Assembly (NCBI GenBank): GCA_038276315.1
Contig: JBBPZY010000088.1
Span: 1 to 26,682 of the forward strand
Reading direction: 5' to 3'
DNA length: 26,682 bases
From: GCA-003244245 sp038276315
GTDB lineage: Bacteria; Actinomycetota; Actinomycetes; Mycobacteriales; Pseudonocardiaceae
This document shows, in pieces, positions 15,440 through 21,846 of this stretch. The translations under genes were made by a program, and so were the position numbers. The notes under the pieces are model-generated. The model did not search any database, was not told the origin of the DNA, and saw only the letters and a program-made list of their open reading frames with translations. The first letter of the stretch is position 1. Every line of letters starts with the position of its first letter.

Positions 15440-16945
15440 ATGAGTCAGTACGTCGCGGCGATCGACCAGGGGACCACATCCACCCGCTGCATGGTGTTCG
15501 ACCACGACGGTCGGGTGGTCAGCGCGGATCAGCGTGAGCACCGGCAGCACTACCCGCGAGCTGGCTGGGTGGAGCACGACCCCCTGGAGTTGTGGGCGAA
15601 TACTTGCGAGGTCGCGGCCGGGGCACTGGCCAAGGCCGATCTGACCGCCGGGGACATCGTCGCGGTGGGCATCGCCAACCAGCGGGAGACCGCGGTGGTG
15701 TGGGACCGGCTCAGCGGGGAACCGGTGTACAACGCGATCGTGTGGCAGGACACCCGCACCGCCGAGTTGTGCACCGACCTCGGCGGGTCCACCGGCGCCA
15801 GCCGGTACCAGCACCGCACCGGGTTGCCGTTGTCGACCTACTTCTCCGGCCCGAAGATCCGCTGGATCCTCGACCAGGTCGATGGCGCCCGGCAGCGAGC
15901 GCGTAACGGCGAACTGTGCTTCGGCACCATCGATACCTGGTTGCTCTGGAACCTCAGCGGCGGCCGGTCCGGCGGGCTGCACCTCACCGACGCCACCAAT
16001 GCCTCGCGGACCTTGCTGATGAACCTGGACACGCTGCGCTGGGACGAGGGCATCGCCGAGGAGATGGGCGTTCCGGTGTCGATGCTGCCGCAGATCCGCT
16101 CGTCGTCGGAGATTTACGGGACGGTCCGGGAGCCCGCGGTGCTGACCGGGGTTCCCATCGCCGGCATCCTCGGTGACCAGCAGGCGGCCACCTTCGGCCA
16201 AGCCTGCTTGTCCGTCGGGGAGGCCAAGAACACCTACGGCACCGGTAACTTCATGCTGCTCAATACCGGTACCGAGCTGATGCGCAGCCGCAACGGACTG
16301 CTCACCACAGTGTGCTACAAGATCGGGCCGCAGGACCCGGTGTACGCGTTAGAGGGTTCGATCGCGGTCACCGGGTCGCTGGTGCAGTGGCTGCGGGACA
16401 ACCTCGGCATGATCTCGTCAGCCGCGGAGATCGAGCAGCTGGCGGCTACCGTCGCCGACAACGGTGGGGCCTACTTCGTGCCGGCGTTTTCCGGGCTGTT
16501 CGCCCCGCACTGGCGCTCCGACGCTCGTGGCGTCATCGTCGGGCTGACCCGTTACGTCAACCGGGGTCACCTGGCCAGGGCGGCGCTGGAAGCCACCGCG
16601 TTCCAATCCCGCGAGGTGCTCGACGCGATGAACGCCGACTCCGGGGCCACGTTGACCTTGCTGAAAGTCGACGGCGGGATGGTGGGCAACGAGCTGCTTA
16701 TGCAGTTCCAGGCGGACATTCTGGGCGTCCCGGTGATCCGACCCGTGATCAGCGAGACCACCGCGTTGGGCGCTGCCTACGCCGCTGGGCTCGCGGTCGG
16801 CTTTTGGCAGGGAGCCAGCGAGATCCGGGCCAACTGGGCGGCGGACCGGCAGTGGGATCCGACGATGGACCTGCAACAACGGGAGAAACTCTACCGCCAG
16901 TGGCGCAAGGCGGTTAACCGGACACTTGACTGGGAGGACGGCTGA
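15440..16945 (+). CDS. glpK: glycerol kinase
   Basis: The 501-residue FGGY-family kinase phosphorylates glycerol to sn-glycerol 3-phosphate with ATP. Clear motifs are AAIDQGTTSTRCMVFDHDGR at the N-terminus, IVWQDTRTAE, ILGDQQAATFGQACL (catalytic-Asp region), NTYGTGNFMLLNTG and YFVPAFSGLFAPHWRSDARG, with full family length. ATG 15440 is preceded by GGAGGGG at 15431-15437. The product is the substrate of GlpD, whose gene is 1.3 kb away across the shared control region, so uptake or export, phosphorylation and oxidation are grouped. The last 32 bp overlap the stop end of a small membrane protein gene on the opposite strand. Confidence 0.96.
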   Translation: MSQYVAAIDQGTTSTRCMVFDHDGRVVSADQREHRQHYPRAGWVEHDPLELWANTCEVAAGALAKADLTAGDIVAVGIANQRETAVVWDRLSGEPVYNAIVWQDTRTAELCTDLGGSTGASRYQHRTGLPLSTYFSGPKIRWILDQVDGARQRARNGELCFGTIDTWLLWNLSGGRSGGLHLTDATNASRTLLMNLDTLRWDEGIAEEMGVPVSMLPQIRSSSEIYGTVREPAVLTGVPIAGILGDQQAATFGQACLSVGEAKNTYGTGNFMLLNTGTELMRSRNGLLTTVCYKIGPQDPVYALEGSIAVTGSLVQWLRDNLGMISSAAEIEQLAATVADNGGAYFVPAFSGLFAPHWRSDARGVIVGLTRYVNRGHLARAALEATAFQSREVLDAMNADSGATLTLLKVDGGMVGNELLMQFQADILGVPVIRPVISETTALGAAYAAGLAVGFWQGASEIRANWAADRQWDPTMDLQQREKLYRQWRKAVNRTLDWEDG

Positions 16946-17159
16946 CAGTGCGGCGCCGAGTCAGCACCAGCGCCACGCCGGACCCGGCCATCGCCACCGC
17001 ACCGCCCACGGTGAGTGACACCGCCAGCATGCTCACCTCGGCCTGCGGCGCTGCTTGACTGTCTGCACTGGTTCTGCCGCCGGCCACATCGGCGATGGCC
17101 ATCGGGGCACCACCCAACAGGGCCGCACCAGCGATCAGCCCGCAAGCAACGATCCGCAT
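16914..17159 (-). CDS. small secreted or membrane-anchored protein
   Basis: The 81-residue protein starts RIVACGLIAGAALLGGAPMA, a signal peptide with likely cleavage after AIA. A short polar stretch follows, then a hydrophobic segment (about residues 45-65, SLTVGGAVAMAGSGVALVL) with RRR on its inner side. It is predicted to sit in the membrane with a small outer loop. I do not recognise the family; small proteins of this shape are common in mycobacteria. ATG 17159 is strongly supported by GGAGGAGG 6 bases upstream (17166-17173), in preference to an in-frame TTG at 17165. The gene ends inside glpK in antisense orientation. Confidence 0.65.
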   Translation of the reverse strand: MRIVACGLIAGAALLGGAPMAIADVAGGRTSADSQAAPQAEVSMLAVSLTVGGAVAMAGSGVALVLTRRRTVSRPPSQVSG

Positions 17160-17308
17160 CCGCAACCTCCTCCTGCCGGCCTGCTACCTAGTAAGACGCG
17201 TGGGCACGCCAGCGGTTGCCTCATGTCCAGCACGCTCAGTGCGCACCGGCGTGAACAGGGCGTAACCGATGGCGGTGGCGGGCACGCTGGGACGCATTGG
17301 GCGGCGGC

Positions 17309-17314
17309 TACGCT
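17309..17314 (+). promoter_or_regulatory. -10 element for a leaderless gene
   Basis: TACGCT (TAnnnT) ends 7 bases before GTG 17322, with no ribosome binding site between. It supports the short start beginning PLYAAYGSN over longer in-frame options. Confidence 0.5.
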
Positions 17315-17321
17315 ATCGCGC

Positions 17322-17774
17322 GTGCCGCTCTACGCCGCCTATGGGTCGAACATGGATCCCGCCCAGATGATGCAGCGCGCGCCGCATTCGCCGACGGCGA
17401 TGACCGGGTGGCTGATCGGGTGGCGGCTGACTTTCGGCGGTGAGGACATCGGCTGGGAGGGTGCCCTGGCCACCGTCGTAGAAGACCCCGGCTCCCAGGT
17501 CTTCGTCGTGATCTACGACGTCACCGCGGAGGACGAAAAGCTGCTCGACCGCTGGGAAGGCGAGGACTTCGGGCTGCACAAGAAGTTGAAACTGCGGGTG
17601 CACACGCTCGACGGCTCGGTGCTCGCCTGGCTCTACGTCCTGGACGCCTACGAAGGTGGCCTGCCATCGGCGCGCTACCTCGGCGTCGTCGCCGACGCCG
17701 CTGAGGCGGCCGGCGCCCCGGAGGACTACGTCGCCGAACTACGCATCCGTCCCTGCGGGGGCATTGGTCCCTGA
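17322..17774 (+). CDS. gamma-glutamylcyclotransferase-fold (AIG2-like) protein
   Basis: The 150-residue protein starts PLYAAYGSNMDPAQM, carrying the YGSN loop (residues 7-10) that binds the gamma-glutamyl group in this fold. It then has GWRLTFGGEDIGWEGALATV and DRWEGEDFGLHKK, whose acidic residues are plausible catalysts. Enzymes of this fold release 5-oxoproline from gamma-glutamyl compounds, but many bacterial members have unknown substrates. It matches my memory of M. tuberculosis Rv3304, which also sits between the glpD2 region and amiA1. Its stop codon lies inside the first of two strong hairpins. Confidence 0.82.
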   Translation: MPLYAAYGSNMDPAQMMQRAPHSPTAMTGWLIGWRLTFGGEDIGWEGALATVVEDPGSQVFVVIYDVTAEDEKLLDRWEGEDFGLHKKLKLRVHTLDGSVLAWLYVLDAYEGGLPSARYLGVVADAAEAAGAPEDYVAELRIRPCGGIGP

Positions 17775-17799
17775 TAGTCCCCGGCTATCCGGGGACTAT
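17774..17799 (+). terminator. strong hairpin at the end of the cyclotransferase-fold gene
   Basis: ATAGTCCCCGG (17774-17784) pairs perfectly with CCGGGGACTAT (17789-17799) around the 4-base loop CTAT. The stem begins on the last base of the stop codon. There is no T tract but GGCAAAAAGC follows; GC-rich hairpins of this kind are accepted as mycobacterial terminators. Confidence 0.65.
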
Positions 17800-17809
17800 G
17801 GGCAAAAAG

Positions 17810-17844
17810 CTGAAGGGACGGCCGCATTGCGGCCGTCCCTTCAG
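17810..17844. terminator. perfect 16-bp hairpin, probable two-way terminator
   Basis: CTGAAGGGACGGCCGC (17810-17825) pairs perfectly with its complement at 17829-17844 around the loop ATT. On the plus strand it backs up the first hairpin. On the minus strand it stands just after the reading frame ending at 17856, and would end transcripts coming from the glycine-rich gene. Confidence 0.75.
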
Positions 17845-17855
17845 TGCCAGCGGCA

Positions 17856-17993
17856 TTACACGCGATCGGTCATCGCGCGGAGGTACTGCACGACTGGAGG
17901 GTAGTCGGCTGCCCCAGTACCACCTTCAGCGTTGCCGCCGGCTATTGACGATGCCCGTTCCCTAGCAAACGCACACCGTAAGTGATAACCGGT
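17856..17993 (-). other. 45-codon open frame without a start, possible gene remnant
   Basis: Between an in-frame TAA at 17994-17996 and TAA 17856-17858 the minus strand reads 45 residues ending ADYPPVVQYLRAMTDRV. The tail looks protein-like and is followed 11 bases later by the 16-bp terminator. No ATG, GTG or TTG opens it, so it may be the end of a gene whose front is lost or frame-shifted, or chance. It lies on the same strand as, and just downstream of, the glycine-rich gene. I do not recognise the sequence. Confidence 0.3.
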
Positions 17994-18012
17994 TTATTCA
18001 GCTGCCGTTGGC

Positions 18013-18288
18013 TCAGCCCTTGCCACCGTTAGCGCTGCCGCCGTTGCCGCCGGTCGCGTCACCCGCGCTGGCGGTGCCAGTGCCCAGGACGCCGAGGCCA
18101 CTCAGGATGTTGATGCCGAGGCCACCCTGGGCGTTGCCACCGGCACCGCCGACGCCGCCATTGCCGCCTTCCTCGCCGCCGCCACCCTCGCCGCAGCCGC
18201 AAGCCCGGAACATCGACATGACGGTGCGAGCCGGCAGCAGCTCGAGGTGCTGGCCGTCGATCTCAACAAAGCTCAATGCGTCAGACAT
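18013..18288 (-). CDS. glycine-rich small protein with leader-like N-terminus, possible RiPP-type precursor
   Basis: The 91-residue protein has two parts. Residues 1-27, MSDALSFVEIDGQHLELLPA then RTVMSMF, look like a conserved, ordinary-composition leader with E16-L-L-P-A-R-T-V23. Residues 28-91 start RACGCGEGGGGEE (C30, C32), run through GGNGGVGGAGGNAQGG, a hydrophobic patch GINILSGLGVLGTGTASA, and end TGGNGGSANGGKG. The GGNGG repeats recall PGRS domains, but no PE domain is present. The ATG is firm: AGGAGG (18295-18300) sits 6 bases upstream. Possible identities are a ribosomally made, modified peptide precursor, a surface glycine-rich protein, or a relic. No modifying enzyme, protease or exporter is adjacent, so the RiPP idea is inference. 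Confidence 0.7.
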   Translation of the reverse strand: MSDALSFVEIDGQHLELLPARTVMSMFRACGCGEGGGGEEGGNGGVGGAGGNAQGGLGINILSGLGVLGTGTASAGDATGGNGGSANGGKG

Positions 18289-18858
18289 GAAATTCCTCCT
18301 CAGAATGACCCGCTGTTGCGGGCCGGGAACGAAAGTGCCTCTTCGACTTCATTTGTCGATTCGGCTAATACATACTCTGGCGAGCAGGGCGTCACCTGAC
18401 AACATCTATTCGCCACCTAATTTAGAATGCCGTCACCTATGCCCTGGAGCCGTTTTTTCGGTTACCTAGTCATGGGTGCAGAGCTACCGAGGTCACCGCA
18501 ACTCGGCATCCCCGCACGCGACGCCGTTCGGACCGCTGTGCTGCCAGCCGACCCCCGCCGCCGCTGGTGAGACGCCATGCCGGCGGTGAGCATAGGAGTA
18601 CGGACACCGCTGCGGTGCGGCCCGTTACCCGTCAGGCGGCGAGCCCGTTGCCTCCGGTGTGCGGCAGTATCCGCGAGAATCGCGAAGGAGCTCGCAGCGC
18701 ACTACCGGGGAACACCAGCGACGGCTACCTAGCGTCGACGGAATCCGACTACAGAGAATAACGTCCGATGACGCACTGTCGACCATGCCGCCAAGCGCCC
18801 CGTGCACCGCGCGACCACCTAGTCACTCCGCGCTTGTCTTGAACTCAGTAGGTGCCGG
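18289..18858. other. 570-bp gene-poor region, locally AT-rich
   Basis: The part nearest the glycine-rich gene (about 18330-18430) is visibly richer in A and T than the rest of the window and should hold that gene's promoter. On the plus strand TAGAAT (18423-18428) stands 10 bases before ATG 18439, which opens a 43-codon frame (to 18570, MPWSRFFGYLVMGAELP...) without recognisable features. From 18570 to 18858 I see only short frames without ribosome binding sites. Nothing here resembles an RNA gene or insertion sequence ends. Confidence 0.5.
18309..18322 (-). promoter_or_regulatory. leader hairpin just before the ribosome binding site of the glycine-rich gene
   Basis: CCCGC (18309-18313) and GCGGG (18318-18322) flank a 4-base loop. 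In the transcript of the glycine-rich gene this hairpin ends 8 bases before the AGGAGG, close enough to affect ribosome access or message stability. Confidence 0.35.
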
Positions 18859-20163
18859 TCAGTCGAGGGCGGCCAGTGCAGTGTGCACCATGACCCGCAC
18901 CCCGAGCGCCAGCGCGCGTTCATCGAGGTCGAAGGTCGACTGGTGCAGATCGCCCTGCACGCCTTCACCCGCCCAGACGCCAAGACGGCCCATCGATCCC
19001 GGGACGTGTTCGAGGTACCAGGCGAAGTCCTCGCCACCGGAGGACTGCTCGGTAGCCGCCACCGCATCCCCACCTAGCGCCGCCGCGACACCGGCACGCA
19101 GCAGCTCGGTGCTGACCGCTTCGTTGACCACCGGCGGAACGCCGCGGACATGACGCAGGTCGAAACCCACCCCCGTGGGCGCCACCAGGGCGGTGACCAG
19201 CTCACGAACCAGTGGCACCAGACCGGCCCAGATCCTGCGGTCCGCAGTGCGCAGGCTTCCACGAAGCAGCCCATCCTGCGGGATGATGTTCGCAGCGTCG
19301 CCAGCTTGCACCGCCCCCCAGGCGAGCAGGGTGCCCGACCGTGGGTCGACCCGCCGGGACAGCAGCGCCGGCAGGCCGGTGATCACGGTTCCGAGGGCGT
19401 GCACCAGATCGGCGGTGAGGTGCGGGCGCGCCGTGTGCCCACCGGGCGACGACAGCCGGAGCTCGAGCAGGTCCGACGCCGAGGTGATCGATCCGACCCG
19501 GGTGCCCACCTGACCGACTCCCAACCGGGGGTCGCAGTGCAGCGCGAAGATCCGGTCCACACCGGATAGAGCGTCGGCAGCAAGCACGCTCAAGGCGCCG
19601 CCGGGCATCACTTCCTCAGCCGGCTGGAAGATCATCCGAATCCGGCCGGGCAGTGCCGGAGCCGACGCCAGGGCAAGCGCTGCGCCGAGCAGGATCGCGG
19701 TGTGCGCGTCGTGCCCGCACGCGTGCATCCGGCCACCCACGGTGGAGGCGAACGGCAGCCCGGTGGCCTCCGAAATGGGCAGTGCGTCGATGTCGGCGCG
19801 CAGGGCCACACACCGGATACCGGTGCCGAGGTCACAGACCAGACCGGTGCCGCCGGGCAGCACGGTGGGCGCCAGACCGGCGCTGCTGAGATACCCGGCG
19901 ATCAGTGCGGTGGTGGCATGCTCCTGGTAGGCGAGTTCCGGGTTGGCGTGAACGTGTCTGCGCCAGGCGACCAGGTTCGCGCCATGGTTCGACAACCACC
20001 CATCCAGCCAGGTCGGACCTCGACCGGCGGCGATATCCAGTGGCGCTCCGACCGGGGGCAGCAGACCGGACCCCAGCAATGTCACCCCAGCACCTCCCGC
20101 GGCGGTCGCCGACACCTCCCGGCGTCGAGACATTGTGCCTACTGGTCGCCCACGGTGGTTCAC
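18859..20163 (-). CDS. amiA1: M20-family amidohydrolase, AmiA1-like
   Basis: The 434-residue protein is an M20D amidohydrolase: NLVAWRRHVHANPELAYQEH, LRADIDALPISEATG, MHACGHDAHTAILLG (C149 and H151 metal ligands), IFQPAEEVMPGG, and the C-terminal SSGGEDFAWYLEHVPG. Such enzymes cleave amide bonds of N-acyl amino acids or related compounds with a two-metal centre. The sequence matches my memory of M. tuberculosis AmiA1 (Rv3305c) but has about 50 extra N-terminal residues containing SRRREVSATAAGGAGVTLLG, which resembles a twin-arginine signal. GTG 20163 is 9 bp after the mutase stop; ATG 20133 is an alternative that begins right at the RRR segment. It is probably co-transcribed with the mutase. 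Confidence 0.88.
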   Translation of the reverse strand: MNHRGRPVGTMSRRREVSATAAGGAGVTLLGSGLLPPVGAPLDIAAGRGPTWLDGWLSNHGANLVAWRRHVHANPELAYQEHATTALIAGYLSSAGLAPTVLPGGTGLVCDLGTGIRCVALRADIDALPISEATGLPFASTVGGRMHACGHDAHTAILLGAALALASAPALPGRIRMIFQPAEEVMPGGALSVLAADALSGVDRIFALHCDPRLGVGQVGTRVGSITSASDLLELRLSSPGGHTARPHLTADLVHALGTVITGLPALLSRRVDPRSGTLLAWGAVQAGDAANIIPQDGLLRGSLRTADRRIWAGLVPLVRELVTALVAPTGVGFDLRHVRGVPPVVNEAVSTELLRAGVAAALGGDAVAATEQSSGGEDFAWYLEHVPGSMGRLGVWAGEGVQGDLHQSTFDLDERALALGVRVMVHTALAALD

Positions 20164-20172
20164 CGCGTCGGG

Positions 20173-21792
20173 TTAGAACCCCTCCGGAGGCACGTAGGTA
20201 CCCCATACGTCGCGCAACGCGTGACACACCTCACCCACCGTGGCGTGCGCTGCCAGCGCCCGCTTCATCGGGTACAGCACGTTGGTGGTGACGTCCTTGG
20301 CGGCGCGTCGCAAGTCATCCAGCGTCCGATCGACCTCCGTGGAGGATCGCGACGAGCGCAGCGCAGCAAGCCGCTCGCGGGCACTGTCCTCGATCGCCGG
20401 ATCCACCCGCAGTGGCTGGTAAGGATCCTCGGCGTCGAGCCGGTAGCGGTTGAGCCCGACCACCACCCGGTCCCCGGAGTCGATCTCCATAGCGGTTTGG
20501 TACGCGGTCCGCTCTATCTCAGATTTCTGAAAACCTGCCTCGATAGCGCCCACCGCGCCACCCAGTTCGTCCACTTTTTCGATCAACGCCACCGCGGCGG
20601 CCTCGACCTCGTCGGTCATCGCCTCGATCGCATAGGAGCCGGCGAAGGGATCGACCGTGGCCGTCAAATCGGTCTCGTAGGCCAACACCTGCTGGGTTCG
20701 CAGGGCCAGCCGGGCAGCTTTTTCGGTGGGCAGCGCGATCGCCTCATCGTAGGCATTGGTGTGCAACGACTGGGCGCCACCGAAAATCGCGGCAATCGCC
20801 TGCGCGGTCACCCGCACCATGTTGACCTCGGGCTGCTGTGCGGTGAGCTGCACGCCGGCGGTCTGGGCATGAAATCGCAGCATCAGCGATTTGGGATGCT
20901 GCGCATTGAAGCGTTCCCGCATCAGTCGCGCCCAGATTCGTCGGGCGGCCCGAAACTTGGCGACCTCCTCCAACAGCGTGGTGCGAGAGACGAAGAAGAA
21001 TGACAACCGCGGCGCGAACTCGTCGACGACCATCCCGGCGTCCAGCGCGGCCTGCACATACTGCACCCCGTTGGCCAGCGTGAAGGCGATCTCCTGCGCC
21101 GGGTTCGCCCCCGCCTCGGCCATGTGATAGCCCGAGATCGAGATGGTGTTCCAGTGCGGGATCTCGGCCTGGCAATAGGCGAAGATGTCCGAGGTGAGCC
21201 GCAGGGACTGCGCTGGCGGGTAGATATAGGTACCCCGCGCGATGTATTCCTTGAGCACGTCGTTCTGAATCGTCCCGGCCAGCCTCGAGCCCAGCACCGC
21301 GTGCTGCTCGCCCACCAGTTGGTAGAGCAGCAGCAGCACGCTCGCGGGCGCGTTGATCGTCATCGAGGTGGACACCTCATCCAGCGGGATCCCGTCGAAC
21401 AGCGTCCGCATGTCCTCGATCGAGTCGATGGCGACCCCGACCTTGCCGACCTCGCCGCGCGCGATCGCCTCGTCGGAGTCGTAACCCATCTGCGTGGGCA
21501 GGTCGAAGGCCACCGACAAGCCGGTCTGCCCCGCCCGCAGGAGCTGGTGGTAGCGGGCGTTGGACTCGGTGGCGCTGCCGTAGCCGGCGTACTGGCGCAT
21601 CGTCCACCGACGTTGGGTGTACATGGCGGGATACACCCCACGGGTGAACGGGAACTCCCCGGGCTCACCCAGCCGCTGCGCCAACCCATCCGCGACATCC
21701 GTCGCGTGATACACCGGTTTGACCGCGAAGCCCGACTGAGTCATCTTCTGGGCCGTGGTCTGGGCGGCTGTCGGGAATGTTTCGTCCACCAT
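20173..21792 (-). CDS. acyl-CoA mutase large subunit (methylmalonyl-CoA mutase-like), no B12 domain
   Basis: The 539-residue protein has the mutase TIM-barrel domain: FPFTRGVYPAMYTQRRWTMR, GLSVAFDLPTQMGYDSDEA, AGTIQNDVLKEYIARGTYIY, ISISGYHMAEAGANPAQE and RFHAQTAGVQLTAQQPEVN. By counting from H223 (H244 in the P. shermanii enzyme), Y68 and R186 fall at Y89 and R207, the pair that holds the carboxylate of methylmalonyl-CoA; isobutyryl-CoA mutases have Phe and Gln there. The chain ends at WGTYVPPEGF, so the cobalamin-binding domain must come from a separate small subunit, not found here. ATG 21792 is chosen at VDETFP; earlier in-frame starts exist to 21840. Divergent from a kinase gene, with 54 bp between starts. 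Confidence 0.88.
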   Translation of the reverse strand: MVDETFPTAAQTTAQKMTQSGFAVKPVYHATDVADGLAQRLGEPGEFPFTRGVYPAMYTQRRWTMRQYAGYGSATESNARYHQLLRAGQTGLSVAFDLPTQMGYDSDEAIARGEVGKVGVAIDSIEDMRTLFDGIPLDEVSTSMTINAPASVLLLLYQLVGEQHAVLGSRLAGTIQNDVLKEYIARGTYIYPPAQSLRLTSDIFAYCQAEIPHWNTISISGYHMAEAGANPAQEIAFTLANGVQYVQAALDAGMVVDEFAPRLSFFFVSRTTLLEEVAKFRAARRIWARLMRERFNAQHPKSLMLRFHAQTAGVQLTAQQPEVNMVRVTAQAIAAIFGGAQSLHTNAYDEAIALPTEKAARLALRTQQVLAYETDLTATVDPFAGSYAIEAMTDEVEAAAVALIEKVDELGGAVGAIEAGFQKSEIERTAYQTAMEIDSGDRVVVGLNRYRLDAEDPYQPLRVDPAIEDSARERLAALRSSRSSTEVDRTLDDLRRAAKDVTTNVLYPMKRALAAHATVGEVCHALRDVWGTYVPPEGF

Positions 21793-21846
21793 CACATCTG
21801 TATGACACACGCGGGTGGCGACCACAACGCAGGGCATCATGGGTCC

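Noticed and set aside
18013..18288. PE_PGRS protein
   Set aside because: The GGNGG repeats recall PGRS, but the N-terminus is only about 27 residues and has no PE domain.
18439..18570. 43-codon frame following a TAGAAT -10-like element
   Set aside because: No homology or ribosome binding site; the 10-base gap to ATG is too long for a leaderless start. Kept only as a note in the gap description.
19702..21003. 433-codon plus-strand open frame
   Set aside because: Antisense of the mutase and amidohydrolase genes, low-complexity composition, no motif.
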